From a virus: DNA of 24,747 bases. Below the pieces are notes generated by a model that did no database searches, had not been told where the DNA came from, and worked only from the letters and a program-made list of their open reading frames with translations. How positions within the stretch are numbered: the stretch's first letter is position 1; each line of letters opens with the position of its first letter. Below, piece after piece: positions 12,676 through 20,982 of this stretch. Position numbers and translations under genes: made by a program. Location of the stretch: positions 1 through 24,747 of IMG/VR virus record IMGVR_UViG_3300007509_000060. The stretch is one strand, 5' to 3'.

Positions 12676-12794
12676 TATAGACCTATTTGAAGTCGTTTGG
12701 TGGCTTGGACGCACGGGGGGCACATGGACTGGAACTTCGACCCCCCACCCCTATAGAAGTAAACCTCTCAACCCAAGACCTCCAAATAGCATCG

Positions 12795-12815
12795 CTTTAC
12801 ACATCCGTAAAGTTA
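12795..12815. repeat. Isolated iteron-like inverted pair upstream of the structural promoter
   Basis: CTTTACA (12795-12801) and CGTAAAGTTA (12806-12815) are degenerate copies of the TGTAAAGTT motif in inverted orientation with a short spacer. They lie about 46 bp upstream of the -35 box at 12861. This places a putative binding site next to the rightward promoter. The rest of 12676-12860 is C-rich on the + strand with no gene that I can support. Confidence 0.4.
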
Positions 12816-12860
12816 CCCCCTTCGTCCAGCCCCTCCCCCAAAAAATTCCCAATAAAAAAT

Positions 12861-12889
12861 TTGCGCAGGCTATCAAATCCTGATATAGT
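12861..12889 (+). promoter_or_regulatory. Rightward promoter for the morphogenesis genes
   Basis: TTGCGC (12861-12866), a 17-nt spacer, and TATAGT (12884-12889) with TGA just before it as an extended -10. The predicted start site is about 12896, the A of the first ATG. This fits a sigma70-type promoter making a leaderless first message. Confidence 0.65.
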
Positions 12890-12895
12890 ACAACC

Positions 12896-13381
12896 ATGGA
12901 TAGATTACCGATTAACCACACCAAGTGGTCAGACAGGCTAGCGTTTGATATTGCATTGCTCTTAGAGAAGAGTGGTGAAACACTGGATGAAGTTATTGAA
13001 AGGCATGGTATTACCTCGAGTGAGATGCTGGTATTCAATGAAGACCCAGTGTTTCGTAAGAAGGTAGATGGTTATAGGGAAGAGGTTAAAGAGAAAGGTA
13101 TGACGTTTAGGCTTAAGGCGCGAGCCCAAGCTGAAGAATTATTAATGACGTCATGGCAACTTATACATAGCCCAGAAGTTTCCCCTAGTGTAAAGGCGGA
13201 TTTGATTAAGTCGACAGTTAAGTGGGGAGACTTGGAGCCTAAGACAAATTCAGCAGACGTGGAAGCTGGTGGTGGGGTGAAGATAACAATTAACCTCGGT
13301 GATTCTACGCACCAGATGAAAGTGGTGGACCATGAGCCTACAGGTACAGAAGAGCAAGCCGAGCTTATTGACGCTAGTTAA
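12896..13381 (+). CDS. Putative terminase small subunit
   Basis: This 161-aa protein is first in the morphogenesis group and lies two genes before the large terminase, the usual place of the small subunit. The N-terminal part (KSGETLDEVIERHGITSSEM) looks like a helix-turn-helix, and RLKARAQAEELLMTSWQLIH is a conserved helical stretch in such phage proteins. The C-terminus has VKITINLGD. An in-frame TGA stop lies 5 codons upstream (12881-12883) and there is no Shine-Dalgarno before the ATG, so the start is fixed and probably leaderless. The small-terminase function is inferred from position and fold hints. Confidence 0.7.
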   Translation: MDRLPINHTKWSDRLAFDIALLLEKSGETLDEVIERHGITSSEMLVFNEDPVFRKKVDGYREEVKEKGMTFRLKARAQAEELLMTSWQLIHSPEVSPSVKADLIKSTVKWGDLEPKTNSADVEAGGGVKITINLGDSTHQMKVVDHEPTGTEEQAELIDAS

Positions 13382-13763
13382 GACGTTTGACCAGGTGTAT
13401 GAGGAGTTGCCTGCGACGAGGTTTAATACGACGCGGGCGTATCATGACTTTGCGAATGATTTAATTGACCATGGTGTGAGCTTTAGGGTTAAGATACTGA
13501 AGAAGCGTAGGACTCGGCCGAGTCAGATTGTGGTGATGCTACTACAGACGGTGGACATGACCAGACCAGATGCGCCGCCGCTTGAACCGCATGACCATGA
13601 CGAGGGGAATCCCAACAGTGAGGACTGTACAGATACGGTTGATATAGTTGGGGCGTGTCCGACGTGTGGGGTGTTGATGACTAACAGTGAGTGGTGTGCA
13701 TACTGCGGGGAAGACGCAGCGAGTTTGTATAAACAGGAGAGTGAGAATGGGGCAAGGCACTGA
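13332..13763 (+). CDS. Phage protein with C-terminal zinc ribbon
   Basis: This frame overlaps the previous gene by 50 nt if ATG 13332 is used; the true start may be a little later (a TTG at 13368 or GTG at 13398). The product is up to 143 aa, with a basic centre (RVKILKKRRTRPSQIVVML) and C109-x2-C112 plus C122-x2-C125, a zinc-ribbon pattern. It overlaps the large terminase start by 17 nt, so the two are probably coupled. Function unknown. Confidence 0.65.
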   Translation: MSLQVQKSKPSLLTLVKTFDQVYEELPATRFNTTRAYHDFANDLIDHGVSFRVKILKKRRTRPSQIVVMLLQTVDMTRPDAPPLEPHDHDEGNPNSEDCTDTVDIVGACPTCGVLMTNSEWCAYCGEDAASLYKQESENGARH

Positions 13764-15138
13764 GATAAACTATACGCCGCCTAAGACAGGTAGGGAATTT
13801 ATGATGAGTGGTGCGCAGATGCGCACACTTATGGGGCCTGTTGGTAGTGGCAAATCGGTTACGTGTTCGTTTGAGATAGTCAGGAGGGCGACGTTGCAGG
13901 AGCCCAACGAGCAGGGGATACGCAAGACCAGGGCGGCTGTGGTCAGGGAGACGGCGAGGCAGCTGGCGGATACGACGATTAAGACGTTTTTGGATTGGTT
14001 CCCGCCGGGGCAGTGTGGGCGGTATATGCGCACGACGAAGACGTATTTCATGAAGATGGGGGATGTTGAGTGTGAGGTGATGTTCCGAGCGCTGGACGAC
14101 GCGGACGACGTGGCGAACCTTAACTCACTGGAGCTGACATTCGCTTGGTTTAATGAGTGTAGGGACATACACCCTGACATTATTGATGCGATGTCTAAAC
14201 GTGTGGGGCGATTCCCGAGTAATAAGGACGGGGGGCCGACGTGGCATGGGATGTGGGGGGATACCAACCCGCCGACGATGGACACGTGGTGGTATTATCA
14301 GATGGAGCACCTCGACCCTAAGGATGGGGTGAGTGAGAATGATAACGGGTGGGAGGTGTTTAAGCAGCCGTCTGGTCGTAGCCCTGAGGGGGAGAATGTT
14401 GAGAACTTGCCAGAGGGGTATTATGATACTCAGGGTAGGTCTGAAGAATATATAAGGGTTTATATTGATGGTGAGTATGGGCTATCAAGTGCTGGCATGC
14501 CGGTGTACAAATACTTTCGCCCTGATTACCACATGGCGCATGAGCCACTTAATCCGATTGTTAACGGTGTGAGGCCCATCGTTGTGGGGATGGACTTGGG
14601 GTTGACGCCTGCGGCAGTCATCGGACAGCAGGATGCAAAGGGGCGAGCGATAATCCTTGACGAGGCTGTCAGCTTCGACATGGGGATACAGAGATTTATG
14701 CGGACGGTTCTCAAGCCGTTGTTATATGAGAGATTTCCAGGGAGTCCAGTGATGATAATCGTGGACCCAGCTGGTGTGCAGAGAGCACAGACGGATGAGC
14801 GCACGGTGGTGGAGATTATTAAGGCGGAGGGGTTCAAGGTTAAGCCTGCGAAGACTAACAATGTGTCGGCGCGACTCAACGCGGTGGACGAATACTTGAT
14901 GAGACACGTGGACGGTGAGACGGCATTCCTCGTTGACCCTAGGTGTACGAAACTTAAGAGTGCGATGATGGGTGGGTATCGGTATCATAAGAAGAATGGT
15001 ACGATTGATAAGAACAAACACTCGCATGTCGCGGAGGCGCTGCAGTATCTGATGCTTCATATCGGTAGTATTGACGAGGGTGTAGAATTAAATCGCAGAA
15101 GGGATGTAAAACCGGTTGCGGCGATGGGATGGACATGA
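13747..15138 (+). CDS. terL: Terminase large subunit
   Basis: The start is ATG 13747 (MGQGTEINYTP), with AGGAGA 6 nt upstream, in preference to an upstream in-frame ATG at 13687. The product is 463 aa. The ATPase part has Walker A GPVGSGKS (30-37) and a Walker B region LTFAWFNE, where Asn136-Glu137 replaces Asp-Glu. The nuclease part (RNase H fold) has D283 in VVGMDLGLTPAA, D340 in IIVDPAG and a C-terminal DKNKHSHVAEALQYL (D421 or E430 as third acid). It packages DNA into the prohead through the portal. G+C is clearly higher than in neighbouring genes, for example 39 of 60 bases at 14221-14280. Confidence 0.95.
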   Translation: MGQGTEINYTPPKTGREFMMSGAQMRTLMGPVGSGKSVTCSFEIVRRATLQEPNEQGIRKTRAAVVRETARQLADTTIKTFLDWFPPGQCGRYMRTTKTYFMKMGDVECEVMFRALDDADDVANLNSLELTFAWFNECRDIHPDIIDAMSKRVGRFPSNKDGGPTWHGMWGDTNPPTMDTWWYYQMEHLDPKDGVSENDNGWEVFKQPSGRSPEGENVENLPEGYYDTQGRSEEYIRVYIDGEYGLSSAGMPVYKYFRPDYHMAHEPLNPIVNGVRPIVVGMDLGLTPAAVIGQQDAKGRAIILDEAVSFDMGIQRFMRTVLKPLLYERFPGSPVMIIVDPAGVQRAQTDERTVVEIIKAEGFKVKPAKTNNVSARLNAVDEYLMRHVDGETAFLVDPRCTKLKSAMMGGYRYHKKNGTIDKNKHSHVAEALQYLMLHIGSIDEGVELNRRRDVKPVAAMGWT

Positions 15139-15197
15139 TATGATGTGCCCGGGTGTGGTTTTACTCTCCTCTTCCACATTGTAGTTGCACACCCACT

Positions 15198-15232
15198 CCC
15201 CCGATGAGTCACCTCTCGGGGGAACTTTATTA
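15198..15232 (+). terminator. Hairpin terminator after the terminase
   Basis: CCCCCGA (15198-15204) pairs with TCGGGGG (15216-15222), with an extra GAG/CTC inside, followed by AACTTTATTAT. The U-run is imperfect. A longer inverted repeat, GGGTGTG with CACACCC, precedes it (about 15150-15195). The gap 15139-15311 has no gene. Confidence 0.55.
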
Positions 15233-15240
15233 TAAAATAG

Positions 15241-15269
15241 TTGCATATGACAAATAAAACGTGTAAAAC
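15241..15269 (+). promoter_or_regulatory. Possible promoter for portal and capsid genes
   Basis: TTGCAT (15241-15246), 17-nt spacer, TAAAAC (15264-15269), directly after the hairpin. Both boxes match only partly, so this is a modest call. Placement between a terminator and the portal gene makes it plausible. Confidence 0.35.
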
Positions 15270-15311
15270 TAGAGTCAAATACCCAAATATTGGGGTAATT
15301 GGGGGAAATAA

Positions 15312-17369
15312 ATGCCAGGATTGACAGTTCTTAGAGTGATGGATAATGCCACAATGGTCGCTGATGAGCAGGAAAATGCGGACCGTGAGCTACAAGAACG
15401 CCAGAATGAGCCCTTATTTCTAGGGTTAACAGCCCATTTACGTGAATGCTGGGATGCAGCTAAGCAAGCAAAGAAGCCTATTGAGACTCTTATGCTTAAA
15501 GCCATGCGTCAGCGCAATGGTGAGTATGAGCCTGATAAGCTGAGTGCGATTCAGAGCCAAGGTGGCTCGGCAATCTACATGGGGATTACAGAAGTGAAGT
15601 GTCGTGCAGGTGAGAGCTGGCTACGAGATATCTTATTAGACACAGGTACCCCACCTTGGGATTTAGGTCCGACTCCTTTACCTGATTTATCCCCAACTCA
15701 GTCACAAGAACTTGAGCAAATATTTGCGGCTAATATATTAAAGATAGTTGAGTCGACAGGGAAAGCACCAACACCTGGCGAGACTGAAGAGCTGAAGGAA
15801 ATGCTTACGCAGGACTATAGGTTTAAGATATTACAAGCAGCACAGAATCGTGCTGACAAGATGAAAGTTAGAATCAGTGACCAGTTCGCTCAAGGCGGAT
15901 GGGCTGATGCATTTAATGAGTTCGTTACAGACATCGTAACGTTCCCGTGTGCTTTCATCAAGGGTCCCGTTGTCCGACGTCAACGTCGACTTGAGTGGGC
16001 ACAGGATGAGACAGGTGCGACAGTCGCTAAAGCTGGTGAAGAGCTAGCCCCTGAGTACGAGAGGGTTGACCCATTTAAGATTTACCCTGAGCCAGGGATT
16101 ACAGATATTAATGAAGGCTACTTATTTGAGCACCACCCGTTAACACGTATGGAGTTGTCTGAGCTTATCGGCGTTCCTAACTATGACGAGGAGGCTATAC
16201 GTAAGCTTCTTAGCGAAGGCAACTCAGGAAGCTGGATTAATGAAGATGTACAGATTGAGAAGGAAGACGCTGAGCGTAAGCCGCGTAGCCTTAACAGACC
16301 AACAGAAATTTTTGATGCATTAGAGTTCCACGGTAAAGTTAGCGGTAAGATGCTAAGAGAGTGGGGATTAGATGAAGAGGAAGTTCCAGATGAGGCACGT
16401 GAGTATGAAGCTTGTGTGTGGATTATTGGTAACTATGTAATTAAAGCAGTATTAAACTACGACCCGTTAGGAGAGAAACCATATGCGAAGACTTCACTTA
16501 TTAAAACCCCTGGGGCTTTCTGGGGTAAAGGAATACCTGAAGTCATCGAAGATGTACAGAATATCTGTAACGCCTCTGCGCGAGCTCTCGTCAACAATAT
16601 GGGTATATCATCAGGTCCTCAAGTGGAAGTTAACTTGGAACGTATACCCCCGAATGAAGATATTACGCAATTACATCCTTGGAAGATTTGGCAGGTAACT
16701 AACGACCCTATGGGTTCGAGTGCTCCAGCTGTAAGATTCACACAGCCAGATGATAATGCACAGACACTGATGGCAGTATATGAGAAGTTCAGCGCGTTAG
16801 CTGATGACCACTCAGGCATACCGTCATACATCTCGGGTGACCTTAATGTACATGGAGCAGGACGTACAGCGTCAGGCTTATCCATGTTGATGGGCTCAGC
16901 TGGTAAAGGTATTAGACAAGTTGTCATGCATATTGATAATGATGTTATTAAAAAGATTGTTAATAGGCAGTTTGTATACAACATGCGCTATGATGAAGAT
17001 GAAAGTATTAAGGGTGATGTAGAGATTATCGCTCGTGGCGCTATTAACTTAGCAGTTAAAGAAACTGTTAACGTACGCCGAATTGAATTTCTTAATGCAA
17101 CCGCCAACGAAATCGATATGGAAATCGTTGGTAAGGATGGCCGTGCCGCGATACTTCGCGAAGTGGCTAAAGGGTTGCAAATGCCTGTGGATGATATCAT
17201 CCCATCTCGGGAAAAAGCCGGGTTCGTTGAACGTGAGAACGCTAAGATGGCACAACAAGCTGCACAGCAGCAGCCAGCTAGCGGAACTCCAACCCAACCA
17301 GACGGTACCCCCAAAGGTGGAGCTGAAGGAAACACAGTGAGTAACCGTGTGACGGGAGGTGCAGGTTGA
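15312..17369 (+). CDS. Portal protein
   Basis: This 685-aa protein starts at ATG 15312 with GGGGGAA 5 nt upstream. Its position right after terL, its size, and the conserved middle part (ALEFHGKVSGKML, a KTPGAFWGKGIPEVIEDVQN stretch and AGRTASGLSMLMGS) are typical of podovirus-like portal proteins. The C-terminus is Gln/Ala/Pro-rich and probably disordered (AQQAAQQQPASGTPTQPDG). It forms the dodecameric ring at the capsid vertex through which DNA is packed and to which the tail attaches. Confidence 0.92.
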   Translation: MPGLTVLRVMDNATMVADEQENADRELQERQNEPLFLGLTAHLRECWDAAKQAKKPIETLMLKAMRQRNGEYEPDKLSAIQSQGGSAIYMGITEVKCRAGESWLRDILLDTGTPPWDLGPTPLPDLSPTQSQELEQIFAANILKIVESTGKAPTPGETEELKEMLTQDYRFKILQAAQNRADKMKVRISDQFAQGGWADAFNEFVTDIVTFPCAFIKGPVVRRQRRLEWAQDETGATVAKAGEELAPEYERVDPFKIYPEPGITDINEGYLFEHHPLTRMELSELIGVPNYDEEAIRKLLSEGNSGSWINEDVQIEKEDAERKPRSLNRPTEIFDALEFHGKVSGKMLREWGLDEEEVPDEAREYEACVWIIGNYVIKAVLNYDPLGEKPYAKTSLIKTPGAFWGKGIPEVIEDVQNICNASARALVNNMGISSGPQVEVNLERIPPNEDITQLHPWKIWQVTNDPMGSSAPAVRFTQPDDNAQTLMAVYEKFSALADDHSGIPSYISGDLNVHGAGRTASGLSMLMGSAGKGIRQVVMHIDNDVIKKIVNRQFVYNMRYDEDESIKGDVEIIARGAINLAVKETVNVRRIEFLNATANEIDMEIVGKDGRAAILREVAKGLQMPVDDIIPSREKAGFVERENAKMAQQAAQQQPASGTPTQPDGTPKGGAEGNTVSNRVTGGAG

Positions 17370-17584
17370 TAAAGCCTTCGCCAGAGGTTGTTCAAGCGTT
17401 AGGTGCAACTGTTCGCCAGTTCCCAGTCTTATTAGATTGGATGAAAGGGTGGCAGGAACATGAACTATCGCAGCTACCAAACGTTACTACGAATGTGGCA
17501 TTAGCTCAGGGACGGTGCCAGGTTCTAAAAGAACTCTATGAGTTCGCAGAAAAGTCCCCCGAACACGCAGCACAGTCAAAATGA
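17366..17584 (+). CDS. Small conserved protein between portal and scaffold (TTG start)
   Basis: The start is TTG 17366, overlapping the portal stop by 4 nt (TTGA), with GGGAGGT upstream. The first ATG comes only about 25 codons later, so the TTG is needed to give the conserved protein. The 72-aa product has VTTNVALAQGRCQVLKEL followed by FAEKSPEHAA, a pattern typical of a small phage protein encoded at this place. Probably a minor head or assembly factor; function unknown. Confidence 0.75.
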   Translation: MIKPSPEVVQALGATVRQFPVLLDWMKGWQEHELSQLPNVTTNVALAQGRCQVLKELYEFAEKSPEHAAQSK

Positions 17585-17623
17585 TAGCTGTATTTTATTA
17601 CGCATACCAATAGGAGCGATAAC

Positions 17624-18622
17624 ATGGCAATACCAGAGCAAGTGAAGAAACAGTCAGAGGCTGTACAGAAACTATATGAAGACCTTAATCCAGAGGAGGG
17701 CGTAGTAGCCCAGCCTGCGGAGGAAGCAGATGTAGTTGAGGAAGTACAGGCCGACCGTGTTGATGAACAAGCACCTCAGTCTGAGCCAGAAGAGCAAACG
17801 GCAGCAGACACCCAAGATGAGAAAACATTAGAACAAAAGTATAAGACCCTACAGGGGATGTATAACGCAGAAGTTCCACGTTTACACGCAGATAGACGAG
17901 AGCTAGCGGATAGAGTTAGTCAGTTAGAACAATTACTTAGTTCAGCGAGTCAACCAACACCTACACCGGCAGCGCCGGAAGTACCTGAAACTCTGATTAC
18001 AGAGCAGGACAGAGAGGACTACGGTGACTCAATCGACGTTATGCGTCGTGTGAGCCAAGAAGAAACTAACGCAGCTAACAGGCGCATCGCCCAGTTAGAA
18101 CAGTCGATTCAGCAAATGCAGTCTAGTGTGATGCCTCGCGTAGAGCAGCTATCACAACATCAGGCGCAAAACACTGAGCAGGCATTTTGGTCAACGCTTG
18201 AAGCTAATGTCCCTAACTGGAGAGAAATTAATGAGAAGGCAGATTTCCAAAATTGGTTATTGGAGATTGACCCACTAACGGGGATTAGCCGCCAGACGTA
18301 TTTAGAAGATGCACAGAGCAACTTCGATGCACGTAGGGTAGCGAGTTTCTTCTCAACATGGGGAGGCATGAACGGTATGTCACAAGCTCAGCAAGAAAAG
18401 GCAAGTTCTAAATCACAGCTAGAGAAGCAGGTAGCACCAGGTAAGGGTAAATCCGCTAGTGCTCCTGCAGTAAATGGCGACCAGACGTATACGCCTACAG
18501 ACATCGCACAGTTTTACGACGATGTTAGGTCAGGTAATTACAAAGGTCAGGATAAAGAACGTGCTAGAATAGAGCGCGACATTTTCGCTGCACAGCGAGA
18601 CGGTCGTATTGTCACTGCATAA
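17624..18622 (+). CDS. Capsid scaffolding protein
   Basis: This 332-aa protein has an acidic, low-complexity N-terminus (residues 20-67), then a coiled coil LEQKYKTLQGMYNAEVPRLH (69-88) extending to about 106, a Pro/Thr linker and further Gln-rich coiled coil near 150-185. This order and the position just before the capsid gene are typical of scaffolding proteins, which shape the prohead and then leave. AGGAG lies 8 nt before ATG. The C-terminus is basic (KGQDKERARIERD). Confidence 0.88.
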   Translation: MAIPEQVKKQSEAVQKLYEDLNPEEGVVAQPAEEADVVEEVQADRVDEQAPQSEPEEQTAADTQDEKTLEQKYKTLQGMYNAEVPRLHADRRELADRVSQLEQLLSSASQPTPTPAAPEVPETLITEQDREDYGDSIDVMRRVSQEETNAANRRIAQLEQSIQQMQSSVMPRVEQLSQHQAQNTEQAFWSTLEANVPNWREINEKADFQNWLLEIDPLTGISRQTYLEDAQSNFDARRVASFFSTWGGMNGMSQAQQEKASSKSQLEKQVAPGKGKSASAPAVNGDQTYTPTDIAQFYDDVRSGNYKGQDKERARIERDIFAAQRDGRIVTA

Positions 18623-18642
18623 TATAATATAGGAGAAGCATA

Positions 18643-19548
18643 ATGGCTTTTGCAGTATCATCCGGTAAACCGGCATACACTGGAAACTTTATTCCAGAGA
18701 TTTGGTCAGGCAAACTTATTGAAAATTTCTACGACGCTACGGTGTTGTCAGCAATTTCTAATACTGACTATGAGGGCGAGATTAAAGCTTACGGCGACAC
18801 GGTTAATATCCGTACTACCCCTGAGTTAACAATCCGTGATTACGTTAAAGGACAAACACTAAGTGTTGAGAACCCTGACAAACCTAAGTTACAACTACTT
18901 ATTGATAAAGGTGAGTATTTTGCTGCGGTTGAAGACGACGTAGATAAAGTTCAATCAGATGTTAAGATGATGGATAACTGGTCTAAGGACGCTTCTGAGC
19001 GTATGAAGATTAAGATTGACCAACGTGTACTAACTGATATCCTTCCAGGTATCCACGCTAGTAACAAAGGTGCAACAGCCGGTGCTATCTCAGGTAATAT
19101 CAACTTAGGTACTTCGGGTGCTCCAGTTGCTATGACTAAAACTAATGTTATTGAGCACATCATCAACATGGGCCTAACACTTGACGAAGCTAACGCTCCA
19201 GAAAGTGGACGTTTCTTGGTTATCCCTGCTAAGATGGCAGCATACATCAAGCAATCAGACCTTAAAGATGCGTCAATCACAGGTGATGGTTCATCTCCAC
19301 TACGTAATGGTCGTTTAGGTATGATTGATAGATTTACTATTTATGTAAGTCATAACATCAAGAAGACTGGTTCTAACTTCGATATCGTTGCGGGCCATAA
19401 CATGGGCTTTACTTTTGCTTCGCAAATGACTGAGCTTGAAACTCTACGTTCTGAATCTACTTTCGGTAATATTATCCGTGGCTTACAAGTGTATGGCTAC
19501 AAGGTAGTAAAACCTGAAGCATTAGTTCAGTCAGTAGTAACCGTTTAA
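18643..19548 (+). CDS. Major capsid protein
   Basis: This 301-aa protein begins MAFAVSSGKPAYTGNFIPEI and has ATAGGAG upstream. Residues about 50-75 (YGDTVNIRTTPELTIRDYVK) and 90-105 (DKGEYFAAVEDDVDKVQS) fit the P22-coat-like or HK97-fold capsid proteins found in many podoviruses. It follows the scaffold directly, and codon choice looks favourable (many GGT, AAC, CGT, as in highly expressed genes). It should be the most abundant virion protein. Confidence 0.92.
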   Translation: MAFAVSSGKPAYTGNFIPEIWSGKLIENFYDATVLSAISNTDYEGEIKAYGDTVNIRTTPELTIRDYVKGQTLSVENPDKPKLQLLIDKGEYFAAVEDDVDKVQSDVKMMDNWSKDASERMKIKIDQRVLTDILPGIHASNKGATAGAISGNINLGTSGAPVAMTKTNVIEHIINMGLTLDEANAPESGRFLVIPAKMAAYIKQSDLKDASITGDGSSPLRNGRLGMIDRFTIYVSHNIKKTGSNFDIVAGHNMGFTFASQMTELETLRSESTFGNIIRGLQVYGYKVVKPEALVQSVVTV

Positions 19549-19563
19549 TATAGGAGGTTTATC

Positions 19564-20040
19564 ATGGCTACATATACAGATGGAACTGGCTATAACTTAG
19601 GCTCAGCAGCTCACGTTGCTTCGGGCATTAACAAAGTCGGTGTATTAGAAGTTGAATTAAACTTCGCAACAATCACTACTGACCGTGCAGCAGCAGGCTT
19701 AACAGCTCTAGGTGCAAACGATGTATTGACTGCGTTACACATCCCAGCTAAGACTATGGTTTTAGCAGTTGGTTTAGATGTAACAACAGCTGAAGGCGGC
19801 ACACTAACTATTGATGTTGGTGATGGCGGTGATGTTGACGGTTTCTTAGACGGTGTAAATGCTAACACAGTAGCATCTTACTCTACGTCTTTGACGTTAA
19901 CAGAAGCAACTCCGAATACCGTAACTGGTTATTCGAACGGTAAATACTACAGCGCGGCAGACACGATTGATATTAAAACTATCAACGCGGCTGACACAGC
20001 AGTGGTACGTTTATGGGCAGTTGTTGCAGACTGTTCGTAA
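19564..20040 (+). CDS. Probable head decoration protein
   Basis: This 158-aa protein has AGGAGG 7 nt before ATG. It is beta-rich, with Thr/Ala/Gly repeats such as VVTT/TLTIDVGDGGDVDGFLDG and few charged residues. It directly follows the capsid gene and precedes a strong terminator, so it is expressed with the capsid. The position and composition fit a capsid-surface or decoration protein, but a head-fibre or other virion protein is possible. Confidence 0.6.
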   Translation: MATYTDGTGYNLGSAAHVASGINKVGVLEVELNFATITTDRAAAGLTALGANDVLTALHIPAKTMVLAVGLDVTTAEGGTLTIDVGDGGDVDGFLDGVNANTVASYSTSLTLTEATPNTVTGYSNGKYYSAADTIDIKTINAADTAVVRLWAVVADCS

Positions 20041-20046
20041 GTAACT

Positions 20047-20080
20047 AGATGTGGGGCTTCGGCCCCCATCTTCTTTATCT
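20047..20080 (+). terminator. Strong terminator after the capsid genes
   Basis: AGATG-T-GGGGC (20047-20057), TTCG loop, GCCCC-CATCT (20062-20071), then TCTTTATCT. The C(UUCG)G tetraloop makes this very stable. It would limit transcription past the capsid genes, so later structural genes are made at lower amounts. Confidence 0.88.
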
Positions 20081-20095
20081 TCAGAGGGGTTTAAA

Positions 20096-20341
20096 ATGGA
20101 AGAACAACGATGGCTAAGACATATAGTTGATGGCACAATTTATGGGTGGGATAAATATCTAGCTCAAAACGAATTATGTGAAGAAGTTTCTGCAGAGGTA
20201 GCATTCCCTGAGAAACATGTTCCAAAGAAACAAGCAAAGCGAAAGGCAAAGATGGATTTATCTACTAAGAAAATACCTAAAAAACCTGCCGCAGTTAATG
20301 TAGAATTAGAGGCGGAAGCGTCAAAAGGACTACCTAAATGA
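20096..20341 (+). CDS. Small basic virion-associated protein (81 aa)
   Basis: The start is ATG 20096 (MEEQRWLRHIVDGTIYGWDK), with AGAGGGG upstream; a GTG in frame lies inside the terminator and is unlikely. The N-terminal half is a conserved 'RWLRHIVDGTIYGWD' type seen in phage structural operons, and the C-terminal half is Lys-rich and low-complexity (KKQAKRKAKM, KKIPKKPA). It overlaps the next gene by 4 nt. Function unknown. Confidence 0.7.
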   Translation: MEEQRWLRHIVDGTIYGWDKYLAQNELCEEVSAEVAFPEKHVPKKQAKRKAKMDLSTKKIPKKPAAVNVELEAEASKGLPK

Positions 20342-20982
20342 TACTAAATGATGTAATCACTGAGACTAGACGTATCTTACAAGATATTGATACACCTCAA
20401 CGTTATAGTGACGAAGTTCTCCTAGGCTTCGCTAATCAGGCGTTGAAGCGAATCGCAGTGTTACGTCCTGATTTATTCGCTTATGTAGGTGAAGTAACAT
20501 GCACAACAGGCGCAGTGCTACAAGACGCTCCATCAGATTCAATACGCATTATCGAGGTCTACTCGGTAGTGAGCGGTAACGGTGTTATCGAAGTAAACCG
20601 TGAGACACTAGACCAAGCATTACCAACATGGATGAATGACACGGCAGCAGCAGCTACAAACTGGATGCGCCATGTGCGTAACCCGAATAAATTTTTTATA
20701 TACCCTAAGGCTCCGTCGGGCCAGAAACTAGTTGTGGAGTATACACAGGCTCCACCGACTTATGATGCTACGACAACGGTTGCCTTATTGTCAGATGCTT
20801 ATTTCCCTGTAGTGTTAGATGCTACAGTGTTCTTAGCTGAGTCTATTGATAACGAGCATGTTAATTCTAATAGAGCTAAGCTATTCCAAGAGTCCTTTAC
20901 ACAGGCTCTAGGTGTAGGTGCGCAGAGTAGGCCTATAACTGATACTGAGAACTCAGGGATGAAAGATGAGGAGGTTATCTAA
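20338..20982 (+). CDS. Head-tail adaptor-like protein (DUF6682-like)
   Basis: This 214-aa protein has MILNDVITETRRILQDID at the start and an N-terminal helical bundle followed by a beta region (RIIEVYSVVSGNGVIEV, KFFIYPKAPSGQKLVVEYTQ). The arrangement suggests an adaptor or connector between portal and tail, family DUF6682 by my reading, which a profile search should confirm. It overlaps the previous gene by 4 nt and the next by 1 nt. Confidence 0.65.
   Translation: MILNDVITETRRILQDIDTPQRYSDEVLLGFANQALKRIAVLRPDLFAYVGEVTCTTGAVLQDAPSDSIRIIEVYSVVSGNGVIEVNRETLDQALPTWMNDTAAAATNWMRHVRNPNKFFIYPKAPSGQKLVVEYTQAPPTYDATTTVALLSDAYFPVVLDATVFLAESIDNEHVNSNRAKLFQESFTQALGVGAQSRPITDTENSGMKDEEVI

Noticed and set aside
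12668-12941. Two + strand ORFs (71 and 84 codons) upstream of the small terminase gene
   Set aside because: They cross promoter C and the rightward promoter, are Pro/Ser-rich low-complexity and lack ribosome sites; they look like non-coding C-rich DNA.
13770-14285. 171-codon - strand ORF inside terL
   Set aside because: G-rich terminase DNA gives long open frames on the opposite strand. TerL motifs on the + strand are clear.
15321-15349. TTGACA with 17-nt spacing to TAATGC just inside the portal gene
   Set aside because: The -10 match is poor and the box lies in well-conserved coding sequence after the portal start codon; chance match.
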